From the NCBI RefSeq assembly GCF_006094435.1, contig NZ_CP034783.1:399001-463000 (forward strand): a stretch of 64,000 nt of DNA, given 5' to 3'. Below are positions 55,656 to 64,000 of the stretch, in pieces. The position numbers and the translations under genes were made by a program. Position 1 is the stretch's first letter. Every line of letters begins with the position of its first letter. The stretch is from Pseudomonas sp. MPC6 (GTDB lineage Bacteria > Pseudomonadota > Gammaproteobacteria > Pseudomonadales > Pseudomonadaceae). Below the pieces are notes generated by a model. The model had not been told where the DNA came from and searched no databases. It worked only from the letters and a program-made list of their open reading frames with translations.

Positions 55656-55746
55656 TGTAGGAGCTGGCTTGCCAGCGAAAGCGGTGTAACTGCCAGCGTA
55701 GGTGTTGACTGTTACGGCCTCTTCGCTGGCAAGCCCGCTCCTACAA
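55656..55746. repeat. REPIN, ggctggc/gccagc subtype
   Basis: tgtaggagctggcttgccag followed by cgaa at 55656-55678 and the inverted partner ending gctcctaca at 55723-55746. Third subtype of REP seen in the window. Confidence 0.9.
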
Positions 55747-55755
55747 GGGGTGGTG

Positions 55756-56211
55756 TTACTTGAATCCGAGCTGGCGCCAGCCTTCGTAGACGGCAACCGC
55801 CACGGTGTTCGACAGGTTCAGGCTGCGGCAGCCTTCACGCATCGGCAGTCGCAGGCGTTGTTCGCCGGGCAGGGCATCGAGCACCTCCGCCGGCAGGCCA
55901 CGGCTTTCCGGGCCGAACAGGAACGCGTCGCCCTCGGCGAAGCTGGCATCGTGGAACGGCCGCGAACCCTTGGTCGTGAAGGCGAACAGCCGTGGATGGC
56001 CAAGGCTCTCCAGGCAGCTGGCGAGGTCTGCGTGACGCTGCAGGGTGGCATACTCGTGGTAATCGAGGCCGGCCCGGCGCAGGCGCTTGTCGTCCATCTC
56101 GAAGCCCAGCGGCTCGATCAAATGCAGGTGGCAGCCGCTGTTGGCGCACAGCCTGATAACGTTGCCGGTATTCGGCGGAATTTCTGGTTGGAAAAGGATG
56201 ACGTGAAACAT
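55756..56211 (-). CDS. trmL: TrmL, tRNA (cytidine/uridine-34-2'-O)-methyltransferase
   Basis: A 151-aa SPOUT methyltransferase of the TrmL type. Knotted C-terminal motifs: LFGPESRGLPAEVL, LRLPMREGCRSLNLSNTVAVAVYE. N-terminus MFHVILFQPEIPPNTGNVIRLC is canonical. The start ATG at 56211 has GGAG seven bases upstream; the ATG overlaps the start of the plus-strand gene at 56210 (CATG). It modifies wobble bases of tRNA-Leu. Confidence 0.93.
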   Translation of the reverse strand: MFHVILFQPEIPPNTGNVIRLCANSGCHLHLIEPLGFEMDDKRLRRAGLDYHEYATLQRHADLASCLESLGHPRLFAFTTKGSRPFHDASFAEGDAFLFGPESRGLPAEVLDALPGEQRLRLPMREGCRSLNLSNTVAVAVYEGWRQLGFK

Positions 56212-56650
56212 GCACGGCTCCGAAGGTAAAGATGACCGGCATTCTACGCCGCCAGTGGACAAGCGATCGAAACTATTCCCGCGGGTGATGGCGTCGCTGG
56301 CGATTGTCGGGGTGATGGTGGGGCTGATGATCGGTCGCCTGACCACTCCCGACCCCAGCGAACTGCAGCAGGTCGAGGTGACGGGTGACGGGCTGGTGGT
56401 GTGGTTCAACAATGAACCCAGGAGCCATGGCGAATTCGTCGACGGCAGCCTTGCGCTGTTGTTCGAGGCCGCAGGCAAGGCACGGCAGGGTCAGCTCAAG
56501 CTCAACGACAAGCGCGTGAACTGGCGAGTGCGTTCGAGTGATGGGGGGTTGTTGCTGACAGTGGTGGCGGCCCGGCCGCTGCAGGGCGAGTGGGCCGGTA
56601 GCGAGGTCGATGACCGCTGGCGGCTGGAGATCCATCTCCGAGAGCAATAA
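56210..56650 (+). CDS. Hypothetical membrane-anchored protein
   Basis: A 146-aa protein with one hydrophobic segment (about residues 27-43, MASLAIVGVMVGLMIG) and a soluble part (VEVTGDGLVVWFNNEP, RLEIHLREQ) that likely lies in the periplasm. AAGGA precedes the ATG. It is divergent to trmL with overlapping start codons. Its stop TAA overlaps the first tandem repeat unit. The family is not recognised. Confidence 0.7.
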   Translation: MHGSEGKDDRHSTPPVDKRSKLFPRVMASLAIVGVMVGLMIGRLTTPDPSELQQVEVTGDGLVVWFNNEPRSHGEFVDGSLALLFEAAGKARQGQLKLNDKRVNWRVRSSDGGLLLTVVAARPLQGEWAGSEVDDRWRLEIHLREQ

Positions 56651-56936
56651 AAGAGGGAATCCCCGGCCTGCCTGTACCAAGGTTCCCAAAACGGGAGGGC
56701 TCATCGCCAGTGCGATGTGAGCCCGGTGTAAAGAAGGAATCCCCGGCCTGCCTGTACCAAGGACCCCAAACTGGAAGGGCTCGTCGCTTGTGCGGTGTGA
56801 GCCCGGTGTAAAGAAGGAACCCCTGACCTGCCTGTATCAAGGGCCCCAAAACTGCGGGGCTCGTCGCTTGTGCGGTGTGAGCCCGGTGTAAAGAGGGGAA
56901 TCCCCGGCCTGCCTGTACCAAGGTCCCCGAAACCGG
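56648..56936. repeat. Tandem repeat, 80-81-bp period, about 3.6 copies
   Basis: Units begin taaa-aga at 56648, 56729, 56809 and 56889 and share TCCCCGGCCTGCCTGTACCAAGG, split here as tccccggcctgc and ctgtaccaagg. Each full unit has GGGCTC and GAGCCC about 16 bases apart that can form a stem. Identity is high, about 85-95% by eye. No unique spacers, so it is not a CRISPR. Non-coding, downstream of the gene ending at 56650. Confidence 0.9.
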
Positions 56937-57021
56937 TGAGTGAATCGAATCACTGAATGGACTATTGCAGGGGGCGTGCCAGGTTTTAACAAGTTGATAC
57001 AGAAAGCCGCTTTGAAATGCT

Positions 57022-57055
57022 GAAAGCCCCGTAATTCGGGGCTTTCGTGTTTTTT
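57022..57055 (+). terminator. Terminator, plus strand
   Basis: GAAAGCCCCG/CGGGGCTTTC stem, 5-nt loop, GTG then T6. It ends a transcript that would cover the tandem repeats, starting either at the upstream gene or at a promoter inside them. Confidence 0.8.
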
Positions 57056-57157
57056 CGATCGGGGTTCGATTGCGAAAGCAGGTGGGGTTTCAGATCAGTT
57101 GCCGTGCGCGATTGCGGTTCACGGTGCATTGCGGCGGTGCATTCGGGCCCCAAAAGC

Positions 57158-57242
57158 TTCGCGGGCAAGCCTCGCTCCTACAGGTCCCCGCGCCAATTTT
57201 TGAAATGGCGCAAATCCTGTAGGAGCGAGGCTTGCCCGCGAA
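57158..57242. repeat. REPIN, gcgaggcttgcccgcgaa subtype
   Basis: ttcgcgggcaagcctcgctc plus ctacag at 57158-57184 and its inverted partner at 57217-57242, with a short internal stem (ccgcgcc/ggcgcaa) between. Same subtype as 10246. Confidence 0.9.
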
Positions 57243-57277
57243 TGGATCTAGAGAGCGAGGAAGATCAAACGGTCTAA

Positions 57278-58714
57278 TTAGCCCTCATCCCCCTCATCAT
57301 CATCCCCGCCATCAACCTTCATCCCCAATTCCTTGATCTTGCGCGTCAGCGTATTACGCCCCCAACCCAGCAAGACGGCAGCATCACGGCGGCGGCCCGC
57401 AGTATGTTTGAGGGCGGTCTCGATCATGATCCGTTCGAAAGCCGGCACAGCGCTGTCGAGCAGATTCGACTGGCCACGGGCCAGTGCCTGGTCAGCCCAC
57501 TGGCGCAGCGCTTGCTCCCAGTTGGTCACTGGCGCCGAATCCTGCGGCAGGTTCAACAGCTCCGGCGGCAGGTCACTGATGTGCACTTCGCGTCCTGAAG
57601 CCATCACTGTGATCCAGCGGCAGGTGTTTTCCAGCTGGCGCACGTTGCCGCCCCACGGCAGGTTCTTCAGGTATTCCTCGGTTTCGCTTTTCAGCAGCTT
57701 GGGCTCCACCGCCAGTTCTTGCGCGGCGCGGCTGAGGAAGTGCTTGGCCAGGGTCGGGATGTCTTCGCGACGGTCCGACAGCCGTGGGATATGAATGCGG
57801 ATCACGTTCAGGCGGTGGAACAAGTCTTCGCGGAATTTCCCGGCGTGCACCAGGGTTTCCAGATTCTGGTGAGTCGCGGCGATGATTCGCACATCGACCT
57901 TCACCGGCACATGACCGCCGACGCGGTAAAACTCACCGTCCGCCAGCACCCGCAACAAGCGAGTCTGAGTGTCCGCTGGCATGTCGCCGATTTCATCGAG
58001 GAACAGCGTACCGCCGTCAGCTTGTTCAAAACGCCCGCGACGCAGGTTGGCCGCACCGGTGAACGCACCTTTCTCATGGCCGAACAGCTCGGACTCCATC
58101 AGGTCTTTCGGGATCGCTGCCATGTTCAGCGCGATGAACGGTGAAGATGCTCGTGGGCTGTGACGGTGCAGGGCGTGGGCCACCAGTTCTTTACCGGTAC
58201 CGGATTCGCCATTGATCAGCACGGTGATATTGGAATGGCTCAAGCGCCCGATGGCGCGAAACACTTCCTGCATCGCCGGCGCTTCACCGATGATTTCCGG
58301 GGTGCGGGTCAGCGCGACCGGGACTTCCAGGCCTTGCTGTTCCTGGGCGTGCTGGTTGGCGCGCTTGACCAGGGAAACCGCTTCGTCGACATCGAACGGC
58401 TTGGGCAGGTATTCGAACGCGCCGCCCTGATAGGACGCGACAGCGCTGTCCAGGTCGGAGTGCGCAGTCATGATGATCACTGGCAGCCGTGGGTGTTGTT
58501 CGCGAATCCGCGCCAGAAGGTCCAGGCCGCTGGCGCCGGGCATGCGGATGTCGGAGATGATCACATCCGGCTGCTGGCGCGCCAGGCGGCTCATCACGCC
58601 ATCGGCGCTGTCAAAGCTTTGCGTGGTCATGCCTTCTTGCTGCAGGGCTTTTTCCAGGACCCAACGGATAGAACGGTCGTCATCGACGATCCACACGGTT
58701 TCACTACGGCTCAT
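57278..58714 (-). CDS. ntrC: NtrC, nitrogen regulator
   Basis: A 478-aa sigma-54 activator. Receiver domain with DDD near residue 12 and phospho-acceptor Asp55 (IISDIRMPG). AAA+ domain has [14 protein letters not shown] and [12 protein letters not shown]. The C-terminal HTH is [25 protein letters not shown], followed by an acidic tail (DDDEGDEG). It activates glnA, and probably others here, when phosphorylated by NtrB. The ATGA overlap couples it to ntrB. Confidence 0.96.
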   Translation of the reverse strand: MSRSETVWIVDDDRSIRWVLEKALQQEGMTTQSFDSADGVMSRLARQQPDVIISDIRMPGASGLDLLARIREQHPRLPVIIMTAHSDLDSAVASYQGGAFEYLPKPFDVDEAVSLVKRANQHAQEQQGLEVPVALTRTPEIIGEAPAMQEVFRAIGRLSHSNITVLINGESGTGKELVAHALHRHSPRASSPFIALNMAAIPKDLMESELFGHEKGAFTGAANLRRGRFEQADGGTLFLDEIGDMPADTQTRLLRVLADGEFYRVGGHVPVKVDVRIIAATHQNLETLVHAGKFREDLFHRLNVIRIHIPRLSDRREDIPTLAKHFLSRAAQELAVEPKLLKSETEEYLKNLPWGGNVRQLENTCRWITVMASGREVHISDLPPELLNLPQDSAPVTNWEQALRQWADQALARGQSNLLDSAVPAFERIMIETALKHTAGRRRDAAVLLGWGRNTLTRKIKELGMKVDGGDDDEGDEG

Positions 58715-59796
58715 GTCGATGTGGCTCCTTGTTCCAGTGGCAGAAAGATCGAGAAGGTGGTGTGGCCTGGATGGCTGTCACATTCGATCAGGCCCTGGTG
58801 CTGGCTGATGATGTTCTGGGTAATGGCCAGGCCCAGCCCGGTACCGTCCGGGCGGCCGCTGACCATGGGAAAGAAGATGGTTTCCTGCAGCTCCGCGGGA
58901 ATGCCCGGACCGTTGTCGATGATTTCGATCTTGGTCACCAGGCGATGGCGCACGTGGCCGATGGTGAACTGGCGCATGGCGCGGGTGCGCAAACTGATGC
59001 GGCCCAGGCGCAGCTCGTTCTGGGTGCTGATGGCCTGCATCGCGTTGCGCACGATGTTCAGCACGGCTTGGATCATTTGTTCGCGGTCGATCAACACGTC
59101 GGGAATGCTGGGGTCGTAGTCGCGCACCAAAGTGATGCAGCCCTGGCTTTCAGCCTCGACCAGTTGGCCGACGCGCTCGAGCACTTCATGAATATTGCAC
59201 ATGGCCAGGGACGGCAGTTTGTTGGAGCCGAGCATGCGATCGACCAGGTTACGCAGGCGGTCGGCTTCTTCGATGATGACGTTGGTGTAGTCACGCAAGC
59301 TTTCCTCCGGCAATTCCCGGGCGAGCAATTGCGCCGCGCCGCGAATCCCGCCCAGCGGATTCTTGATTTCGTGAGCGAGGCCGCGCACCAGCATCTTGCT
59401 GGTTTCCTGCTTCGACAGCTGCGCCTCTTCCTTGGTGATCCGCAACAGACGGTCCCGGGGGTGGACTTCCAGCAGCAGCATGGTGGCGCCGTTGGCCAGG
59501 ATCGGTGTCACCGCGTAATCCACGGTGAGGGTCTGGCCGGTGAGGGCGGTGAGCATCGCTTCACGCTTGGTGAACGGGTGCGCCTGCTCGACCGCCTGGC
59601 GCAGGGAATTCAGCGCTTCGGGGGATTCGGTGAACAATTCGCTGATGAACTGCCCATGGCTGCGCTGACCGCTGATGGCCAGGAGCATCTCCGCCGCCGG
59701 GTTCATGTACTCAAGACGCAGTTGGGCATCGAGCAGGATGGTGGCGGTGGTCAGGTTGTCGAGTAGCAAACGGTGTAGTGCGTCGCTTATGGTCAT
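58711..59796 (-). CDS. ntrB: NtrB, nitrogen sensor kinase
   Basis: A 361-aa cytoplasmic histidine kinase. An N-terminal PAS domain (LLLDAQLRLEYMNPAAEMLL), H-box VRGLAHEIKNPLGGIRGAAQ with the phospho-His, N-box AVLNIVRNAMQAI and G-boxes DNGPGIP and GTGLGLAI. The start at 59796 is chosen because AGGT lies upstream and MTISDALHRLLL is the family start. Regulated by GlnK/PII in relatives. The longer frame to 60084 crosses an unrelated region. Confidence 0.95.
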   Translation of the reverse strand: MTISDALHRLLLDNLTTATILLDAQLRLEYMNPAAEMLLAISGQRSHGQFISELFTESPEALNSLRQAVEQAHPFTKREAMLTALTGQTLTVDYAVTPILANGATMLLLEVHPRDRLLRITKEEAQLSKQETSKMLVRGLAHEIKNPLGGIRGAAQLLARELPEESLRDYTNVIIEEADRLRNLVDRMLGSNKLPSLAMCNIHEVLERVGQLVEAESQGCITLVRDYDPSIPDVLIDREQMIQAVLNIVRNAMQAISTQNELRLGRISLRTRAMRQFTIGHVRHRLVTKIEIIDNGPGIPAELQETIFFPMVSGRPDGTGLGLAITQNIISQHQGLIECDSHPGHTTFSIFLPLEQGATST

Positions 59797-60026
59797 CAGG
59801 ACCTCTTTTGGAGCGGAGCGTGCGCAAGAAACAAGCGTTGGTACAAGGAAAATGCAAAAACCAAACCAAGGCTCCGAAAAGAAGCGTTTGAGGCCTGAAA
59901 CAGACGTTTGACGCTCGCTTGCGTGGCGTTCTGCCAGCTTTGACGGGTATTTTCGAACCAAAATGGGGTGGCGAGTGGGTATGGGGCAGCTTGTCGCCCC
60001 AATATAGTGCGCAAAGCTGGGCGAGG

Positions 60027-60647
60027 TTAGAAGAAAGGCAGGAAGGAATTTTTTTCTTCTTCGGGTTTGTCCTTGGGTGGACATTCCGGTCGTTGGCCGT
60101 AGTCAGCGAGCGCACAGGGTTTGACCTGGCGTTTCTGCGCGAGGGATATGCGCAGCATGTGGAATGGCTGATTGGCCGTGCGTTCGACGGTGCGGCCCTG
60201 TTCGTCGAGGATCTCCACGGACAGGTGATGACTGCCGCGGTCGACGTTGCTCAGGGGAAAGACCGGGCTGGGGCCGGGTTCGGCAACGGGCGCGCCGTCC
60301 AGCAGCAGGCGGAAGCGGTGACCGCGTTGCAGGCCGGGCTCGCTGGTGACGCTGACGATCAGTTCGCCGGCGCTGCTGCGGACAGTGGCGTCGGGCTCCG
60401 GGACCAGCACTCGCAGCATGTCGTAGTGCAAAGGTGCCTTGGCTTCGGTCTTTTTACCTGCAGCGACGGGGGTTGCGGCGGTCGGGTGGGCTGACATGCG
60501 ATTACTCGGGGCAATCGGCACTCGCTTGGCGTTGCCTGCGCCTGGCCGGTCGGTGAAGACCCGATTGCCCTGGGCGTCGATGTAGGTGAACACGTCGGCC
60601 GCTACGGGCAGGGCGATCCAGCATGCGATCAACAGCCAGCGCCTCAC
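60027..60647 (-). CDS. DUF4124 protein, second of a pair
   Basis: A 206-aa exported protein with signal peptide (RRWLLIACWIALPVAADV) and a DUF4124 domain (VFTYIDAQGNRVFTDRPG). The middle part (GELIVSVTSEPGLQRGHRFRLLLDGA) is a beta-sandwich-like repeat shared with its upstream partner. GTG start at 60647 overlaps the partner stop as GTGA. Role unknown; periplasmic. Confidence 0.8.
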   Translation of the reverse strand: MRRWLLIACWIALPVAADVFTYIDAQGNRVFTDRPGAGNAKRVPIAPSNRMSAHPTAATPVAAGKKTEAKAPLHYDMLRVLVPEPDATVRSSAGELIVSVTSEPGLQRGHRFRLLLDGAPVAEPGPSPVFPLSNVDRGSHHLSVEILDEQGRTVERTANQPFHMLRISLAQKRQVKPCALADYGQRPECPPKDKPEEEKNSFLPFF

Positions 60648-61159
60648 GGCTTATGCACCCGTTGTACGGTGAAGGTCACGCTCCGGCTCTGCTGGACGAT
60701 GTTTTCCCCGTCGATGACCTGCACCGCGAGGCTGTGCAAGCCGCGATCAATGTTCACCAGCTGCAGGATCGGCACATTGCTGGGTTGGCCGTAGGGTTGG
60801 TCGTCCAGCAACAGCCTGAACAAATGCGGACCTTGCAGGCGTGGCTTGATCAATACGTTGACGGTGAAGGTGCCGTTGTTTGCGCGCAGGGCTTCGGTGG
60901 TCGGCAGGCCGGTCAACTCCAGCACCTCGTAGGTACTGCGAGGCTGCTCGCGGCTGGCGGCGTCGGCAGGTGGCGCGGGTGCGCTTGGCGTCAGCGGCTC
61001 GACACTGTTGAGCGGCGGCAGCTCGACCGGCTGCGCCTTCACGCCGTCGGGCGGTTGGTTGCTGTAGGCAGTGTTGCCGTTGGCGTCAGTGTACTTATAG
61101 ATCTGCGCTGCGGCGGGCAGGGCGATCAGCAACAGGATGAATGGAGGACAACGACGCAT
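60644..61159 (-). CDS. DUF4124 protein, first of a pair
   Basis: A 171-aa exported DUF4124 protein. Signal peptide (CPPFILLLIALPAAAQ), domain start IYKYTDANGNTAYSNQPPDG. A later stretch FTVNVLIKPRLQGPHLFRLLLDDQP matches the same region of the gene at 60027, so the two are paralogues in tandem. The start at 61159 gives this signal peptide; the longer frame to 61309 starts in REPIN DNA. It lies after glnA on the same strand. Confidence 0.8.
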   Translation of the reverse strand: MRRCPPFILLLIALPAAAQIYKYTDANGNTAYSNQPPDGVKAQPVELPPLNSVEPLTPSAPAPPADAASREQPRSTYEVLELTGLPTTEALRANNGTFTVNVLIKPRLQGPHLFRLLLDDQPYGQPSNVPILQLVNIDRGLHSLAVQVIDGENIVQQSRSVTFTVQRVHKP

Positions 61160-61273
61160 AAAGGCGACCAGAAACGAAAGCGTTGGGGTGCAGCATAGGT
61201 CAGGGGTGGTGGTTGACCCAAGTTGTAAGCATTTTGGAATGTATTCATATCTCCCAAAACACTGCAGTTCCCT

Positions 61274-61362
61274 GTGGGAGCGGGCTTGCCCGCGAAGGCG
61301 CCGGCACATCCAACATCAATGTGTCAGATAGTCCGCTTTCGCGGGCAAGCCCGCTCCCACAG
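61274..61362. repeat. REPIN between glnA and the DUF4124 pair
   Basis: gagcgggcttgcccgcgaag with tgtggga outside, 61274-61299, and its inverted partner at 61338-61362. A mixed subtype with the 5361-type outer end. Confidence 0.9.
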
Positions 61363-61394
61363 GGGTTCTTCGTCGATCGTGGAATCGTGGGCAT

Positions 61395-61424
61395 AAAAAA
61401 GGCCTCCCGAAGGAGGCCTCTCTT
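61395..61424 (-). terminator. Terminator of glnA
   Basis: GGCCTCC-N4-GGAGGCC stem flanked by A6 on the left (T6 on the minus strand). It is 31 bases after the glnA stop in the minus direction. Confidence 0.9.
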
Positions 61425-61455
61425 TTGTCACGCCGCGTGTCGCAGCGCTACCGGA

Positions 61456-62862
61456 TCAGCAGCTGTAGTACAGCTCGTATTCCAGTGGGTGTACGAAGGT
61501 ACGTACCTTGATTTCTTCTTCGCTTTTCAGGGCGATGTAAGCGTCGATGAAGTCGTCGCTGAAAACGCCGCCTTTGGTCAGGAACGCACGACCTTTGTCC
61601 AGCTCTTCCAGGGCTTCTTTCAGGCTGCCGCAAACTTGTGGGATCTCTTTCGCCTCTTCAGGCGGCAGGTCATACAGGTTTTTGTCAGCAGCGTCGCCAG
61701 GGTGAGTCTTGTTCTGGATGCCGTCCAGGCCGGCCATTACCAGGGCAGCGAAGGCCAGGTACGGGTTGGCTGCCGGATCCGGGAAGCGAGCTTCGATACG
61801 GCGAGCGCGAGGGCTGGACACGTATGGAATACGGATCGAAGCCGAACGGTTGCGAGCCGAGTAGGCCAGCATCACTGGCGCTTCGAAACCTGGGACCAGA
61901 CGCTTGTAGGAGTTGGTCGACGGGTTGGTGAAGCCGTTCAGGGCCTTACCGTGCTTGATGATGCCGCCGATGAAGTACAGGGCGGTGTCGGACAGGCCGG
62001 CATAACCTTCGCCAGCGAAGGTGTTCTTGCCATCTTTGGCGATGGACAGGTGAACGTGCATACCCGAACCGTTATCGCCGTACAGTGGCTTAGGCATGAA
62101 GGTCGCGGTGCGGCCGTATGCGTCGGCAACGTTGTGTACGCAGTACTTCAGGGTCTGAACTTCGTCAGCCTTGGCTACCAGGGTGTTGAACTTCACACCG
62201 ATTTCGTTCTGGCCGGCAGTCGCCACTTCGTGGTGGTGAACTTCGATGACCAGGCCCATTTCTTCCATGGCGTTGCACATGGAGGTACGGATTTCGTGGT
62301 CGTGGTCGAATGGCGGAACAGGGAAATAGCCGCCTTTGACGCCTGGACGGTGGCCGCGGTTGCCGCCTTCCACGTCCTGGTCGGACATCCACGAACCTTG
62401 TTCGGAGTAGATTTTGAACATGGAGCCGGAGATATCGGACTTGAACTTCACTTCGTCGAAGATGAAGAATTCAGGCTCTGGACCAACGAATACGGTGTCG
62501 CCGATACCGGTCGACTTCAGGTATTCCTCGGCACGCTTGGCGATCGCACGTGGGTCACGGTCGTAGCCTTGCATGGTCGAAGGCTCGATCACGTCGCAGA
62601 CCAGGATCAGGGTCGGCTCTTCGGTGAAAGGGTCGAGAACGGCAGTGCTGTCGTCCGGCATCAGGATCATGTCGGAGGCTTCGATGCCTTTCCAGCCAGC
62701 GATGGAGGAACCGTCGAACATTTTGCCTTCTTCGAAGAAAGCGTCATCCAGCGCGTCGCGAGCCGGCATGGTCACGTGGTGCTGAGTGCCTTTGGTGTCC
62801 GTGAAGCGCAGATCAATCCACTTGACGTCATGATCTTTGATGAGTTGAACCGACTTCGACAT
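61456..62862 (-). CDS. glnA: GlnA, glutamine synthetase type I
   Basis: A 468-aa GSI-beta enzyme that makes glutamine from glutamate, ammonia and [34 protein letters not shown] (catalytic loop) and the adenylylation Tyr in [10 protein letters not shown] are present. The start at 62862 ([17 protein letters not shown]) has GGAG upstream. It is driven by a sigma-54 promoter at 62961-62978 and is followed by a terminator. Its activity is controlled by adenylylation in this family. Confidence 0.98.
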   Translation of the reverse strand: MSKSVQLIKDHDVKWIDLRFTDTKGTQHHVTMPARDALDDAFFEEGKMFDGSSIAGWKGIEASDMILMPDDSTAVLDPFTEEPTLILVCDVIEPSTMQGYDRDPRAIAKRAEEYLKSTGIGDTVFVGPEPEFFIFDEVKFKSDISGSMFKIYSEQGSWMSDQDVEGGNRGHRPGVKGGYFPVPPFDHDHEIRTSMCNAMEEMGLVIEVHHHEVATAGQNEIGVKFNTLVAKADEVQTLKYCVHNVADAYGRTATFMPKPLYGDNGSGMHVHLSIAKDGKNTFAGEGYAGLSDTALYFIGGIIKHGKALNGFTNPSTNSYKRLVPGFEAPVMLAYSARNRSASIRIPYVSSPRARRIEARFPDPAANPYLAFAALVMAGLDGIQNKTHPGDAADKNLYDLPPEEAKEIPQVCGSLKEALEELDKGRAFLTKGGVFSDDFIDAYIALKSEEEIKVRTFVHPLEYELYYSC

Positions 62863-62960
62863 AGTGTCCTCCGGGTGGATTCGGGCTTGGGTAGTGGATG
62901 CCCTTGGAATGTGGGTGATGCCGGCGCGAATACTCTGCCAAGGCAACCTGCCTCACAAGG

Positions 62961-62978
62961 GAGCAAATTGCATGCCAG
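62961..62978 (-). promoter_or_regulatory. Sigma-54 promoter of glnA, with possible NtrC sites
   Basis: On the minus strand TGGCATGCAATTTGCT matches the sigma-54 consensus (GG at -24, GC at -12, ten bases between). The start site would be near 62952, giving a 90-base leader. An inverted pair GCGCCAAA at 63064 and TTTTGGTGCGC at 63088 upstream may be NtrC binding sites. This covers the 331-bp glnA/thiI gap; no gene is seen in it. Confidence 0.8.
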
Positions 62979-63145
62979 TGCCCCATCATGGTTTTTTTGC
63001 CCCAATATCACGCTTATAAAGGCTTGATCAGTCAGAAAGAACAAATTCACGCCCTGTAATGTGGCGCCAAATTCAATAAATGACCTGTTTTGGTGCGCGA
63101 CAAACCTTCTGTAGATTAACTGGTTAAACCTTGAGCAATTTCCGC

Positions 63146-63151
63146 TATAAT
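63146..63151 (+). promoter_or_regulatory. -10 box upstream of thiI
   Basis: TATAAT at 63146-63151, 42 bases before thiI. A -35 (gttaaa at 63123) is weak. Confidence 0.45.
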
Positions 63152-63193
63152 CCGCGCCCCCCTTTTTCGGCTGGCCCAGCGCGCGCTGTTTTC

Positions 63194-64000
63194 ATGAAAC
63201 TAATCGTAAAAGTCTTTCCCGAGATCACCATCAAGAGCCGCCCGGTACGGATGCGTTTCATCCGCCAGTTGGCCAAAAACATCCGTACCGTGCTCCGCGA
63301 CCTGGACCCGGCTGTGGTGGTGAACGGTGTGTGGGACAATCTCGAGCTGGAAACCCGCGTCAGCGAGCCCAAGGCCCTGAAGGAGATGACCGAGCGCCTG
63401 AGCTGCATGCCGGGTATCGCGCATTTCCTGCAGGTCGACGAATACCCGTTGGGCGATTTCGACGACATCGTTGCCAAGTGCAAGCAGCACTTCGGCGAGG
63501 CGCTGGCCGGGAAAATCTTTTCGGTGCGCTGCAAGCGGGCCGGCAAGCATGAATTCAGCTCGATGGACGTCGAGAAATACGTCGGCAGCCAACTGCGTCG
63601 TCAGTGCGGCGCCGCCGGAATCTCGCTGAAAGAGCCGGAAATCGAAGTCCGCATCGAAATTCGCGACAAACGGTTGTTCGTGATCCACAACCAGCACAAC
63701 AGCATCGGCGGTTATCCGCTGGGTGCCCTGGAACAGACGCTTGTACTGATGTCCGGCGGCTTCGATTCCACCGTTGCCGCCTACCAGATCATGCGCCGTG
63801 GGCTGATGAGCCATTTCTGCTTCTTCAATCTGGGCGGGCGTGCCCATGAACTGGGCGTCATGGAGGTCGCGCATTTCATCTGGAAGAAGTACGGAAGCTC
63901 CCAACGCGTGTTATTTGTCAGTGTGCCGTTCGAGGAAGTACTGGGAGAAATTCTCGGGAAAGTCGATAACAGTCATATGGGCGTAGTTTTGAAGCGTATG
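63194..64000 (+). CDS. thiI: ThiI, tRNA 4-thiouridine sulfurtransferase (truncated by window end)
   Basis: The first 269 codons of ThiI, cut by the window edge in frame. N-terminus [19 protein letters not shown], a THUMP domain about residues 60-165, and the adenylation P-loop SGGFDST (about 187-193). It makes 4-thiouridine at tRNA position 8 and supplies sulfur for thiamine thiazole. The C-terminal rhodanese domain is outside the window. Start at 63194; family N-terminus agrees. Confidence 0.96.
   Translation, partial: MKLIVKVFPEITIKSRPVRMRFIRQLAKNIRTVLRDLDPAVVVNGVWDNLELETRVSEPKALKEMTERLSCMPGIAHFLQVDEYPLGDFDDIVAKCKQHFGEALAGKIFSVRCKRAGKHEFSSMDVEKYVGSQLRRQCGAAGISLKEPEIEVRIEIRDKRLFVIHNQHNSIGGYPLGALEQTLVLMSGGFDSTVAAYQIMRRGLMSHFCFFNLGGRAHELGVMEVAHFIWKKYGSSQRVLFVSVPFEEVLGEILGKVDNSHMGVVLKRM

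Noticed and set aside
56648..56936. CRISPR array
   Set aside because: Period is 80 bp with near-identical units and no variable spacers, and no cas gene is near.

Overview
The window is a chromosomal segment of a Pseudomonas of the P. fluorescens type. The evidence is the gene content and order, which from memory parallels a block of the P. aeruginosa PAO1 chromosome: glnA, ntrBC, trmL, secB-grxC-yibN, gpmI-envC-ctpA-yibQ, hisBHAF, asmA-mutY-yggX, tRNA-Phe, an amino-acid ABC operon, dctBD, cysQ-nudE-yrfG, a LysM gene, and LysR-fdhD-fdhF. High GC codon usage and many Pseudomonas-type REP/REPIN elements agree with this. No database search was run; identities come from reading the sequence and its translations.

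Layout. 0-5.3 kb: a small DUF protein, an S8 subtilase lipoprotein, a RecQ-family helicase, a thioesterase and a glycine-zipper protein. 5.3-16.3 kb: formate-dehydrogenase-like oxidoreductase with FdhD and a LysR regulator, a LysM/BON protein, the nucleotide-housekeeping genes yrfG/nudE/cysQ, and the DctB-DctD two-component system. 16.4-21.6 kb: a 970-aa kinase/aminotransferase-fold fusion next to the agmatine genes aguB-aguA. 22-28.7 kb: an OprD porin, then an accessory patch with an orphan RelB, a Fic protein, a DUF3077 gene with a structured leader, a broken HTH antitoxin and an orphan XRE protein, followed by a tautomerase-DsbA-SDR cluster. 28.7-36.7 kb: tRNA-Thr, a two-domain deaminase-like protein, a methyltransferase, an amino-acid ABC transporter and GabP. 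36.7-41.2 kb: a second accessory patch with VapBC between duplicated copies of the gabP terminator, tandem paralogues of unknown function, two pseudogenes, a lipoprotein and tRNA-Phe. 41.2-64 kb: conserved core genes for DNA repair, histidine biosynthesis, cell-envelope maintenance, protein export and nitrogen control, ending inside thiI.

How it fits together. Much of the core concerns nitrogen and amino acids. GlnA and NtrBC control nitrogen; a sigma-54 promoter is visible upstream of glnA and another upstream of gabP. The agmatine pathway, the ABC transporter, GabP and OprD supply nitrogen compounds, and DctBD senses C4-dicarboxylates. The less ordinary content is the kinase/phospholyase-like fusion, the decayed toxin-antitoxin patch with a repeated palindromic array, the terminator-flanked VapBC insertion, the structured DUF3077 leader, an 80-bp tandem repeat near ntrC, and two short-transcript candidates (near 5.25 kb and 22.25 kb).
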